DNA of 34,239 nucleotides. Source: Rhodocyclales bacterium. GTDB lineage: Bacteria > Pseudomonadota > Gammaproteobacteria > Burkholderiales > Rhodocyclaceae. The DNA is taken from the NCBI GenBank assembly GCA_016192435.1, contig JACPUD010000102.1, positions 1-34,239 of the forward strand, written 5' to 3'. The translations under genes and the position numbers were made by a program. How positions within the stretch are numbered: the first letter of the stretch is position 1; every line of letters begins with the position of its first letter. The notes below the pieces were generated by a model. It was not told the DNA's origin and did no database searches. It saw only the letters and a program-made list of their open reading frames with translations. This document shows positions 16,723 to 26,848 of the stretch, piece by piece.

Positions 16723-18615
16723 ATGCCCAGAAAGACCGCCGCCAGGCCGCCGCTCCCCCGCCGCAGCGTCGTGCCCGACGCCCTCGACCTGCGCGACCGG
16801 CCCTACCAGCCCTCGATCGCCGTCGCGCCAGCGCCAACTCTCAAGCCGCAGATCGCCCTGCCGGTACTCCATCAGGGGGACAGCAGCGCCTGCACCGGCT
16901 TTGCGCTGGCCAGCGTGGTGCACCACCTGCAGCGCCGGCGCGAGCCGAAAGCCAAGCCGGTCTCGCCCTGGATGATCTACTCGATGGCGCGCCGCTACGA
17001 CGAATTTCCCGGCGCCGCCGCCGACACCGGGTCCAGCCTGCGCGGGGCGATGAAAGGCTGGTACCGGCACGGCGTCTGCCGCGCTGCGCTGTGGCAGTCG
17101 ATGGCCATGCCGCCCGCCGCCAAACGCGCCGCGGACGACTGGTGGCTCGACGCCGCGACGAGGCCGCTGGGCGCCTACTACCGCGTCGAATCGCGCTCGA
17201 TCACCGACATGCACGTCGCGCTCAACGAAGTCGGCATCCTCTATGCGAGCGCGGTCTGCCATGCCGGCTGGAACGAGGGCTTCGGCGCGGCCAGGACCGG
17301 CAGCGGCTGGTGGCAGGTTCCGCCGCGCCAAGTCGCACCTGATGACGGCGGCCACGCCTTCGTCATCGTCGGCTACACGGGCGAGGGCTTCATCATCCAG
17401 AACTCCTGGGGCGAAACCTGGGGCAGCGGCGGCCTCGCCGTGCTGAGCTACGAGGACTGGATAGCCCATGCCATGGACTGCTGGGTGGCCCAGCTCGGCG
17501 TGGTCACCGAGCAGCACCTCGAAATCGCCGGTGCCGTCTCGCTGCGCGTCGACCACGGCAGAGTGCGCCTGGCCACCGACCGGGTGCTGCGCGACCGGGA
17601 GATCTCGCCCTTCATCATCGACATGGAAAACAATGGACGGCTTTCGGCCAGCGGGCGCTTCCGCACCCAGCCCGGCGACGTCGCGGCGCTGGTCGGCCCG
17701 CAACTCGCCGCGGCGCGCAAGAACTGGGGCCTGCCGGCGGACGCCGCGGTAGACATCGCGATCTACGCCCACGGCGGGCTGGTCGGCGAGGATGATGCCG
17801 CCGCCACCGCAGCCGCCTGGATTCCGGCGCTCTACGAAGCGAAGATATTCCCGATCTTCCTGATGTGGGCAACCGACCTGATGTCCACCTTGAAGAACCG
17901 CCTCGAAGACCTGATCACGGGCCAGCCGCGCCTCACCGCCGGCCTCGGCGACCAGCTCAAGCACTTCTGGAACCAGCGCGTCGAACGCCTGCTGGCGGGG
18001 CCGGGCAGCGTGGTCTGGGGCGAGATGAAGCAGAACGCCGACGCCATCTCCGCCGCGCCCAACAGCGGCGGGCGCCTGCTCTACGAAGCGGCGACGGCTT
18101 CGCCGGTGTTCTCGCAGTCGCCGGTGCGGCTGCACCTGATCGGGCATTCCGCCGGTTCCATCGTGCATAGCCATATCGTCGATCGGCTGTGCGGACTGGG
18201 CTGGAACTTCGAGACCCTGAACCTGCTGGCACCAGCGGTCACCGTCGATCTATTCGATCGCTGCGTGCTGCCGCGGCTGCAGAGAAAGAGCGGCATGGGC
18301 AGGGTCAGGCAGCTCAACCAGTTCCATCTTGGCGACCGCCAGGAGCAGGCCGACCCGAGCTGCAAGCCCATCCTCTATTACACGCGCTCGCTGCTCTACC
18401 TGGTGTCGGAATCCTTCGAAGGCGGCAAGCGCACGCCGCTCCTGGGCATGGAGAAATACTGGAAGCAGACCATGGCGGCGCTGAACCTGCCCAACGCGCG
18501 CGCCTGGGCTGCGCCCGGGACCGAGAGCCAGAGCGCGACGCACGGCGGCTTCGACGATGACGAGGCGACGCGCAACAGCGTGATCGCCTTGATCAAGGGC
18601 ATCGCGCCGGGTTAG
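16723..18615 (+). CDS. Papain-like (C1) cysteine protease fused to an alpha/beta hydrolase
   Basis: Two-enzyme protein of 630 residues. The N-terminal domain (about 17-260) is a C1-type peptidase: catalytic C57 in HQGDSSACTGFALASVV, H211 in PDDGGHAFVIVGY and N227 in IIQNSWGETWGSGG, all intact. The C-terminal half (about 340-560) looks like an alpha/beta hydrolase: oxyanion-type DIAIYAHGGLV (344-354) and nucleophile elbow LIGHSAGSI with S476. There is no signal peptide or propeptide, so it is probably cytoplasmic or exported by another route. CAGGAGA before the ATG fixes the start. A small-gene cassette follows. It could be a toxin-like effector, a defence protein or a housekeeping enzyme; sequence alone does not decide. 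Confidence 0.85.
   Translation: MPRKTAARPPLPRRSVVPDALDLRDRPYQPSIAVAPAPTLKPQIALPVLHQGDSSACTGFALASVVHHLQRRREPKAKPVSPWMIYSMARRYDEFPGAAADTGSSLRGAMKGWYRHGVCRAALWQSMAMPPAAKRAADDWWLDAATRPLGAYYRVESRSITDMHVALNEVGILYASAVCHAGWNEGFGAARTGSGWWQVPPRQVAPDDGGHAFVIVGYTGEGFIIQNSWGETWGSGGLAVLSYEDWIAHAMDCWVAQLGVVTEQHLEIAGAVSLRVDHGRVRLATDRVLRDREISPFIIDMENNGRLSASGRFRTQPGDVAALVGPQLAAARKNWGLPADAAVDIAIYAHGGLVGEDDAAATAAAWIPALYEAKIFPIFLMWATDLMSTLKNRLEDLITGQPRLTAGLGDQLKHFWNQRVERLLAGPGSVVWGEMKQNADAISAAPNSGGRLLYEAATASPVFSQSPVRLHLIGHSAGSIVHSHIVDRLCGLGWNFETLNLLAPAVTVDLFDRCVLPRLQRKSGMGRVRQLNQFHLGDRQEQADPSCKPILYYTRSLLYLVSESFEGGKRTPLLGMEKYWKQTMAALNLPNARAWAAPGTESQSATHGGFDDDEATRNSVIALIKGIAPG
16818..16844 (+). repeat. Dispersed 27-bp motif, copy 4 (inside the protease gene)
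   Basis: CGCCGT-CGCGCC-AGCGCCAACTCTCAA; 12 of 15 right-block bases match. It encodes AVAPAPTLK (residues 33-41) in the N-terminal linker before the catalytic domain. Confidence 0.7.
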
Positions 18616-18656
18616 CCGTAAGGCGAACCCCAACGACCGAGCAAGGAGAAACCCTG

Positions 18657-18956
18657 ATGAAGACGCGATTCGGACTGCCACTCCACCTCTCCACTCTTGT
18701 CCTGTGCGCAGGCGTCCTGCTGCCCGTTCAAGTCGGCGCGCAGTATTCGGCACCGGCAAAGCCGGCGGTCCAGGAAAAGAAGGCCCTGGACGCACCGAAG
18801 CCGGCAGCGGCACCCAAGCCGAAAAAGGAAAGCTATGAAGCCGCCAAGCAGTATGAAAAAGCCGCGGCGGCGGATCGCGTGAAGCCGGACGGCGAACCGG
18901 TGCAAGCCGTTCCGGTCTGCGCCACAAAGCCTTTTCTGTGCAACGACCCGCTCTAG
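18657..18956 (+). CDS. Small exported Ala/Pro/Lys-rich protein
   Basis: Unrecognised protein of 99 residues. Residues 1-28 form a signal peptide ending VQVGAQ. The mature part is low-complexity (Ala, Pro, Lys) with AAAPKPKKESYEAAKQYEKA and two cysteines near the end (VCATKPFLCNDPL) that could form a disulfide. It follows the protease-hydrolase gene by 41 bases, with AAGGAG eight bases before its ATG, so the two are probably co-transcribed. The next gene starts eight bases after its stop. No function is assigned; a periplasmic role is inferred from the signal peptide. Confidence 0.75.
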   Translation: MKTRFGLPLHLSTLVLCAGVLLPVQVGAQYSAPAKPAVQEKKALDAPKPAAAPKPKKESYEAAKQYEKAAAADRVKPDGEPVQAVPVCATKPFLCNDPL

Positions 18957-18964
18957 GAGGAAGC

Positions 18965-19507
18965 ATGGAAGACTGGCTACGCCGCAACGAGCATGGCATC
19001 AAGATGCTGGCGGCCGCAGCCGCGGCCGCATTTACGCTGATCCAGTACTTCGGGCACTTGAAGGAAGTGCGGGTCGAAAAGACGCTGGGGTTTTATGAGC
19101 GGTTCTCCACCGAGCCGATCTTTGCCGCACGCACAGGAGTTCTGAAAAAGTGGGAGTCTCTGGAGCCGAAATTGGCGCAACTGCCCGCACCCGCCACGCA
19201 GGAAGAAGCCGTCGCGCTGCGCAAACAGTGGCAGGCTATCCTGGTGGCCGCAATCAAAGGCGACGCAGATTTTGTCGCCCATACCGACATCATGTTCGAC
19301 TTCTTCGACGCCCTGCAGGTCTGCATCGAGAACGACATTTGCGACAAGAAGACGGCGCAGGAACTCATGCAGGGGGCCGCGACCATTTTCGTCGGCAACA
19401 ACTGCCCCTATGTCGCCCACGCCCGCTTCGATCAGAAGATCGCGAACTACGGCGTCAAGGCAGCGACCTTCGCCGGACAGCCCTGCCAGGTCGACATCTA
19501 CCGATAG
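18965..19507 (+). CDS. Membrane-anchored protein with four cysteines, unknown function
   Basis: Protein of 180 residues with one membrane helix (about 11-30, MLAAAAAAAFTLIQYFGHL) and a helical domain after it. The middle part, DFFDALQVCIENDICDKK, has some likeness to DUF4760-type proteins, but this is weak. Cysteines are at 120, 126, 147 and 174; four in a small domain suggests disulfides and so a periplasmic side, which the short, partly basic N-terminus allows. The start is fixed by a very strong AGGAGGAA before the ATG. It is the third gene of the protease cassette. It may hold the protease or small exported protein at the membrane; that is inference. Confidence 0.75.
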   Translation: MEDWLRRNEHGIKMLAAAAAAAFTLIQYFGHLKEVRVEKTLGFYERFSTEPIFAARTGVLKKWESLEPKLAQLPAPATQEEAVALRKQWQAILVAAIKGDADFVAHTDIMFDFFDALQVCIENDICDKKTAQELMQGAATIFVGNNCPYVAHARFDQKIANYGVKAATFAGQPCQVDIYR

Positions 19508-19515
19508 CCGTGGCC

Positions 19516-19546
19516 CGGTGCCGGCCAGTGCGACGCCCCGGCACCG
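19516..19546. terminator. Hairpin after the cassette's third gene
   Basis: CGGTGCCGG (19516-19524) and CCGGCACCG (19538-19546) form a perfect 9-bp stem with a 13-nt loop, nine bases after the stop codon. No T-tract follows directly, so termination is plausible but not certain. Confidence 0.45.
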
Positions 19547-19568
19547 TGCCGCCAACGCCAACTATTTC
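19542..19568 (+). repeat. Dispersed 27-bp motif, degenerate copy 5
   Basis: CACCGT-GCCGCC-AACGCCAACTATTTC; 12 of 15 right-block bases and 5 of 6 left-block bases match, with the same spacing. It is intergenic and overlaps the right arm of the hairpin at 19516-19546. Confidence 0.5.
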
Positions 19569-19582
19569 ACAACAAACTTACC

Positions 19583-19611
19583 TTGAAACATCTAATATCC
19601 TGCTCTAAACT
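19583..19611 (+). promoter_or_regulatory. Sigma-70-type promoter for the 108-residue exported protein
   Basis: TTGAAA (19583-19588) and TAAACT (19606-19611) are separated by 17 bases in a short AT-rich stretch, 58 bases before the ATG at 19669. This gives the last cassette gene its own promoter. Confidence 0.55.
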
Positions 19612-19668
19612 TCGCCCAGTCGAAGCAGACCGGCACAGTCGCGAAAACAGTCACGAAAGGACGCCCAA

Positions 19669-19995
19669 ATGAAACGAATCAGCGTGTTGTTGGCAGGACT
19701 GCTAGCCCTTGCCCCGGCAGTCCATGCCGCAAGCCCGTCGTCGGTCGCCGCCATGGGCGGCATCAATCCCTCCTCGGTTTATGACAACGGCGGCTTCGAC
19801 TTCGGCGCCCGCGACACAGGCAAACACACCGGCTGGTGCAAGGGCCAGGGACACCTGGTCGCCCCGGGCGACGCCGCGTCAGGCCACCGCAATCACTGGA
19901 ATTGCGACAGCGACGATGGCGGCGAAGGTGGCGGCGGCGGTGACGGCGGCGGGCTCGAAGAATGCGAACTGCTCGGCATCAGCTGCGATAGCTAG
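19669..19995 (+). CDS. Small exported Gly/Asp-rich protein
   Basis: Unrecognised protein of 108 residues. Residues 1-21 form a clear signal peptide (KRISVLLAGLLALAPAVHA). The mature part has GGINPSSVYDNGGFDFGARD, a middle with Cys, His and Trp (HTGWCKGQGH, SGHRNHWNCDSDD) and an acidic Gly-rich linker, then CELLGISCDS at the end. Four cysteines suggest disulfides or metal binding. GAAAGGA precedes the ATG. It has its own promoter and lies between the protease cassette and uvrA. No family is recognised. Confidence 0.75.
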   Translation: MKRISVLLAGLLALAPAVHAASPSSVAAMGGINPSSVYDNGGFDFGARDTGKHTGWCKGQGHLVAPGDAASGHRNHWNCDSDDGGEGGGGGDGGGLEECELLGISCDS

Positions 19996-20241
19996 ACCCC
20001 GGTCTGACGGCCGGCCGCTCCCGCGGGACCGGTCGGCGTAGCGCGCCCGCCCAGGGACGCGACGGCGGGATTCGCCGGTTCGGCACTCCATTGACTTTGG
20101 CGCTGGTGCGTTCTGCGCACCCGGAGTCCCGTTGCGCGGGTAGGCAACGGCAACCCTTGCCGCGGCAGGGTCTGGGGCGCGGTGGCTATCGAATCCGCGG
20201 CGGGGTATAGTCTTCGGTTGCCCCAACCTCCATCCGGCACC

Positions 20242-23112
<2,871 letters not shown>

Positions 23113-23181
23113 GCACCCCGCACGGCCGCCCGAAGGGGCGCCAGTCACCACGTGGTGCCGCGCAGCGGCGAACCATTGTCA

Positions 23182-23210
23182 CCCCTCGCTTGGCGAGGGA
23201 GCAGGGAGGG
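23182..23210. repeat. GC-rich hairpin repeat, copy 2, supplying a Shine-Dalgarno
   Basis: CCCTCGC and GCGAGGG form a 7-bp stem around TTG (23183-23199), followed by AGCAGGGAGGG. The G-rich tail is also the likely ribosome-binding site of the next gene, whose GTG starts at 23218. Confidence 0.55.
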
Positions 23211-23217
23211 TAGTCCA

Positions 23218-23544
23218 GTGAGCGGTTTTGAAAACTATACCCGCGAGGCGGGCCAGCTCGATCGCGAGATCGAACGCAAAGGCGTGATTCTGGGCATCGA
23301 CTGGAGCGACCAGGCGCAGGTGCGCGCCCTGGCGCGCGAGGCCCTCGACTGCAAGCTCGGCGCGAACAATTGCGAGCCCGACGATCCGGCGGATCGCGCC
23401 CGCCTTGAACTCTTCGGTCTGGCGCAACTGATGCTGACGGTCATGAAGGAAAGCGCCCGCGCCGACATGCTGACCCACGGCGGCGCGGCGTGGAAGGCCT
23501 TCGCCACCGCGCTGTGGGCGGAGCACGAGGCCAGGCATGCCTGA
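23218..23544 (+). CDS. Small conserved-looking cytoplasmic protein, unknown function
   Basis: Protein of 108 residues from a GTG start, with GGGAGG about eight bases upstream. Mostly helical and charged: FENYTREAGQLDREIERKG, DWSDQAQVRALAREALDCK, LELFGLAQLMLTVMKESARA and a C-terminal WKAFATALWAEHEARHA. No signal peptide, membrane segment or known motif is seen. It lies 105 bases after uvrA on the same strand. An upstream ATG at 23152 in the same frame would put hairpin-repeat sequence into the protein, so GTG is preferred. Codon use is like its neighbours, which supports a real gene. Confidence 0.65.
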   Translation: MSGFENYTREAGQLDREIERKGVILGIDWSDQAQVRALAREALDCKLGANNCEPDDPADRARLELFGLAQLMLTVMKESARADMLTHGGAAWKAFATALWAEHEARHA

Positions 23545-23663
23545 CCCGGCCCAGCCAGTTGCCGGCCAAAAGCCTTGCTTGCCGTGGCCAAGCGTGCCAT
23601 GGTGAAATTGACAGGCCGCCCTAGTTGGGGTGGACGAATTATTCACCGTTCAGGGGAATGCCC

Positions 23664-24023
23664 ATGAGGAACCGATCACTGCCCATGCTTGCCGTGTTGC
23701 TTGCGTTGACGGGCGCCGCCGGCGCCCAGGCACCCGTCGAATCGGTAGGCACCGATGGTTACGGAGAACTCAGGAGAGCCTCCGAAGCCATGATCACGCC
23801 GACCATGACGAACATCTCGATCCGCATCCCCGGCGTGATCAACAAGGGCGAGGTCATCTACATCGAGTACGAAGCCGACGGCAACAAGGTTGCAGACAGT
23901 TTCATGGTCACCGGCATCACGCTGCAGGGCGAGGGCTGCGCGATCGAAAGCCGGCGCACCGCGCCCGACGGTCCGACCGTCAGCGACGTGATTCAGGTCA
24001 GGTCCTGCAGGAAACTGAAGTGA
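23664..24023 (+). CDS. Small exported protein, unknown function
   Basis: Protein of 119 residues with a signal peptide (about 1-21, LPMLAVLLALTGAAGAQ). The mature part looks beta-rich: MTNISIRIPGVINKGEVIYI, EYEADGNKVADSFMVTGITL and two cysteines near the end (GEGCAIESR and VRSCRKLK) that may form a disulfide. AGGGGAAT precedes the ATG at 23664; an ATG two codons earlier is possible. No family is recognised. It ends 15 bases from the convergent HupE/UreJ-like gene. Confidence 0.7.
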   Translation: MRNRSLPMLAVLLALTGAAGAQAPVESVGTDGYGELRRASEAMITPTMTNISIRIPGVINKGEVIYIEYEADGNKVADSFMVTGITLQGEGCAIESRRTAPDGPTVSDVIQVRSCRKLK

Positions 24024-24038
24024 TCGCTGGGAGCCCGC

Positions 24039-25163
24039 TCAGGCGCTGATCAGCTTGAGGTCGAAGGCGCGTTCGACGAACCACAGCAGGGCGATCGCCA
24101 GCGTCGCCAGCGAACCGCCGATGAACACCACGCGGCGATAGAAGCCGGTGCCGCGCAGCGCGTAGGCCAGCGGCAGGAAGGCGGCGACGATCGCCAGTTG
24201 ACCGGTTTCGACGCCGAGGTTGAAACCGAGCAGGGACAGCACCAGCGTCTCCCGCGGCAGCCCGAGTTCCGCCAGCACGCTGGCAAAACCGAAGCCGTGG
24301 ATCAGGCCGAAGCCGAAAGCCACCATCCAGCGCCGCCGCTCGACCAGCGGCTTCAGGTTGTTCGCCGCGGCCAGCACCACCGAGGCGGCAATCGCCGCTT
24401 CCACCAGCCGCGAGGGCAGCGAGACGAGGCCCAGGGCCGCGAGCGACAGCGTGATCGAATGCGCGACGGTGAAGGCGGTCACCACCCAGAGCACCTCGAC
24501 CAGGGCCAGGCGAAAATTGGCGACGCCGCGCCAGCGCCGCGCCTCATGCACCAGTACCGCCGGCAACAGCAGGGAGAGCAGGAACAGGATGTGGTCGAAG
24601 CCGATCCAGATATGCCAGATGCCTTCGACCAGGTATTGGCCGAACTGGGCCAAGCGCGAGGCCTCGCCGGCGGCGAAGCGCTGCTCGGCGCGCTGCGGCG
24701 AAAGCACCGCCGTCTGCGTGCTGCCGTCCAGACCCAGGCGCAGGAGGCCGCGATGCAGGGCGTCGAGCTCGAACAGCAGACGGTAGTCGAGCGCCAGTTC
24801 GCCGCCGCCGGACGGGCAACTGCCGGCCAGGCGCAGCACGGCGTAGCTGCCGTCGCTGTGGCTGTCGATCAGGTGGTCGGCAACCGCCAGCGCGCATTCG
24901 CCGCCGCGCCGCAGCGTGAGGCGGCCCAGCGCCCAGGCGGCGATCTCGGTGTGGCGGGCGCGGACTTCGCCCCAGGTGATGCCGCCGTCGCCGTCGGCAT
25001 CAAGGCCGAGGGCGAAATCGATGTCGCGCAGCGCGATGTCCCATTGCCCCGTGACCTCCCGGCCCTGGACGTCGAGCACCAGATAACTGTCGCTGGCCTT
25101 GTGCGCCAGCGCCGGCAGCGAGATCAGCAGCAGCAGGCCGCACAGCCAATGGCGCAGCTTCAT
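24039..25163 (-). CDS. HupE/UreJ-family membrane protein with EF-hand loop
   Basis: Protein of 374 residues of the HupE/UreJ_2 type. Signal peptide 1-20 (cut after ALA, giving mature H21). A periplasmic N-terminal domain follows (about 21-170), then six or seven membrane helices (about 185-370). The helices carry the family pattern WIGFDHILFLLSLLLP, VTAFTVAHSITLSLAALGLV, FGFGLIHGFGFASVLAELGL and NLGVETGQLAIVAAFLPL with conserved His and Asp residues, probably for metal transport. An EF-hand calcium loop is visible at 55-66: D55, D57, D59, G60, T63, E66. The ATG overlaps the TPR gene stop by four bases. Confidence 0.88.
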   Translation of the reverse strand: MKLRHWLCGLLLLISLPALAHKASDSYLVLDVQGREVTGQWDIALRDIDFALGLDADGDGGITWGEVRARHTEIAAWALGRLTLRRGGECALAVADHLIDSHSDGSYAVLRLAGSCPSGGGELALDYRLLFELDALHRGLLRLGLDGSTQTAVLSPQRAEQRFAAGEASRLAQFGQYLVEGIWHIWIGFDHILFLLSLLLPAVLVHEARRWRGVANFRLALVEVLWVVTAFTVAHSITLSLAALGLVSLPSRLVEAAIAASVVLAAANNLKPLVERRRWMVAFGFGLIHGFGFASVLAELGLPRETLVLSLLGFNLGVETGQLAIVAAFLPLAYALRGTGFYRRVVFIGGSLATLAIALLWFVERAFDLKLISA

Positions 25164-26359
25164 CGCCGTGTCGCCAGCGCCAACTCTTGGTCGAGGCGGC
25201 GCAGCCGCGCGTCCTCGAAGCCGCTGGCGGCCAGCCAGTCGCGCGCCGGCTGCGCCGCGGCGGCATCGCCGGCGGCGAGCGCGGCTTCGAGCAGGATGCG
25301 GGCATCGCGCGGTTCGCGCTGGACGCGGTAGTTCTCGGCCGCCAGGCGCAACGCTGCGCCGGCATCGCCGCGCAGGCGCAGGCGGTAGCGCGCCTCCTCG
25401 GCGCGATGCGTGGTGTCGCCGCGCAAGCCGGCGGCGGCGAAGCGTTCGCCGAGCGCCTGCGCCAGCCGCGCCGCCTCCGGCCGCTGCAGCGCCGCCGCGG
25501 CCTCGGCCAGGCGCAGCAGCAGATTGTCGGCGGCCTCCCAGCCGGCCAGCGCGGCGAGCACTTCGGCCGGACGGTTCTGGTCGAGCAGGAAGTCGCCCCA
25601 GGCCGCAAGCAGGTAGCCGTCGTCGCGGCCCAGCGCCAGGGCGGCGCGATAATGGCTTTCCGCCAGCGCCGGCTGGCCGCGCCAGGCGGCAACTTCGCCG
25701 AGCCGGGTCAGCAGCCAGAGCCGGTTGCCGGCGTCGGCGGTCGTCGCCAGGGCCAGTTGCAGGGTCCGGTAGGCGACATCGAGCTGGCCGCTATAGGCCT
25801 GCACCAGACCGCGGCAGCCGCCGAACAGCGTCGCGCGGCCGAGGCTCTGCAGGGCGGCGCACTCCTGTTGCGCCGCCGCATAAGCGGCCTGGACCAGGAA
25901 GATCGCGGCGCGCCAGGCATGGGCCGCGGCGAACCCGGGATCGAGCGCGAGGGCCGCGGCAAAATCATCGAGGGCGCCGCCAAAGTCATGGCGATATTGC
26001 CGCAACAGGCCGCGAACGACGCGCAAGGAAGCCGTCGGCGGCTCGCCAAAGCCAGCGATCACTGCCTCGGCATAACCCACATAGCGCGGGTCTCCACGTG
26101 CCATGGCGAGATCGAAATAGGCCTGCGCGAGTGCGGCCGCGGGCTCCGGAGCGCCGGGCGCAACCAGCATGCCGGCGCGCAGTGCCGCCAGTTCGCGCGC
26201 ACTGCCGTCACCGGCGCGCAGGGGCAGGCGTTCGAGCAGTTCGCTGTCCGCCAGCGGTTTGCGCGGCGCAGCAAGGGCGGGCACGGTCAGCGCCGCCACG
26301 GCAAGCAACAGCGCGATCCGTCGGAGACGGCGGAAACAGGTCAACTCGCTGAATGTCAT
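25160..26359 (-). CDS. Exported TPR-like repeat protein
   Basis: Protein of 399 residues with a signal peptide (about 15-30, ALLLAVAALTVPALAA). The rest is alanine-rich helical repeats of TPR type: YRHDFGGALDDFAAALALDP, FAAAHAWRAAIFLVQAAYAA, NRLWLLTRLGEVAAWRGQPA and LAESHYRAALALGRDDGYLL. It probably acts as a periplasmic scaffold for the membrane protein encoded by the overlapping next gene. ATG at 26359 was chosen because the signal peptide begins there; the frame stays open far upstream but that part is antisense to two small genes. No Shine-Dalgarno is visible. Confidence 0.85.
   Translation of the reverse strand: MTFSELTCFRRLRRIALLLAVAALTVPALAAPRKPLADSELLERLPLRAGDGSARELAALRAGMLVAPGAPEPAAALAQAYFDLAMARGDPRYVGYAEAVIAGFGEPPTASLRVVRGLLRQYRHDFGGALDDFAAALALDPGFAAAHAWRAAIFLVQAAYAAAQQECAALQSLGRATLFGGCRGLVQAYSGQLDVAYRTLQLALATTADAGNRLWLLTRLGEVAAWRGQPALAESHYRAALALGRDDGYLLAAWGDFLLDQNRPAEVLAALAGWEAADNLLLRLAEAAAALQRPEAARLAQALGERFAAAGLRGDTTHRAEEARYRLRLRGDAGAALRLAAENYRVQREPRDARILLEAALAAGDAAAAQPARDWLAASGFEDARLRRLDQELALATRR
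25164..25190 (+). repeat. Dispersed 27-bp motif, copy 6
   Basis: CGCCGT-GTCGCC-AGCGCCAACTCTTGG; 14 of 15 right-block bases match. It encodes the last residues of the TPR protein (QELALATRR) on the opposite strand and touches the start codon of the HupE/UreJ-like gene. Confidence 0.8.
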
Positions 26360-26430
26360 GGGCGTTATAAGTTGTTCGTGCGTGCCATACCGGCCGTTGC
26401 GAACCTCAACAACATATCGAAGGAGTCTAC

Positions 26431-26637
26431 ATGAGCAAGCTACTTTCCATCCTGATCGCTGCCGCCTTTGCCACCGTTTCCGCCGGTTCCTTCGCTGCCT
26501 CGCATGGCGGCGCCATGAAGGACGACAAGAAGATGGAGAAGAAGGAAGAGAAGAAAGACGCCAAGGCCGAGAAGAAGGAAGAAAAGAAAGACGCCAAGGC
26601 CGAGAAGAAGGAAGAAAAGAAGGCCGAGAAGAAGTAA
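26431..26637 (+). CDS. Exported Lys/Glu-rich protein, tandem copy 1
   Basis: Protein of 68 residues. Signal peptide 1-23 (SKLLSILIAAAFATVSAGSF, cut near AAS), then 45 residues made almost only of Lys, Glu, Asp and Ala in repeats KKEEKKDAKAE. The mature part is a highly charged helix or disordered segment. GAAGGAG precedes the ATG. A second copy lies at 26849-27046 with the same leader and signal peptide, so this is a recent tandem duplication. Own terminator at 26660-26683. Function is unknown; roles in metal binding or envelope charge are only guesses. Confidence 0.85.
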   Translation: MSKLLSILIAAAFATVSAGSFAASHGGAMKDDKKMEKKEEKKDAKAEKKEEKKDAKAEKKEEKKAEKK

Positions 26638-26659
26638 TCCGGACCGTCCGCATGACCAG

Positions 26660-26683
26660 AAGCGGGCTTCGGCCCGCTTTTTT
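26660..26683 (+). terminator. Rho-independent terminator after copy 1
   Basis: AAGCGGGC and GCCCGCTT form an 8-bp stem around a TTCG tetraloop, with six T residues at its foot. A strong terminator. Confidence 0.92.
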
Positions 26684-26848
26684 ATTGCGTAAAAACATGG
26701 GCTTGATTTGCCATGCGGGGCACAGAGGGAATAACCATGAGCCGGAGCAGAGAATTTGTGCAGAAGGCGTCAACCCGGCAGCACGCCATGGCGTTATGCA
26801 GCGGGTGCGCCATCCGGCGTCACGCCTAAAACATTCAAGGAGTCTTAC

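Noticed and set aside
16723..19995. Insertion by a transposon or integron
   Set aside because: No transposase, integrase, target-site duplication or attachment-site repeat was seen at either side; only the gene-order argument supports insertion.
20160..20241. LexA box before uvrA
   Set aside because: No CTGT-N8-ACAG type site was found by eye in the gap, so SOS control is not claimed.
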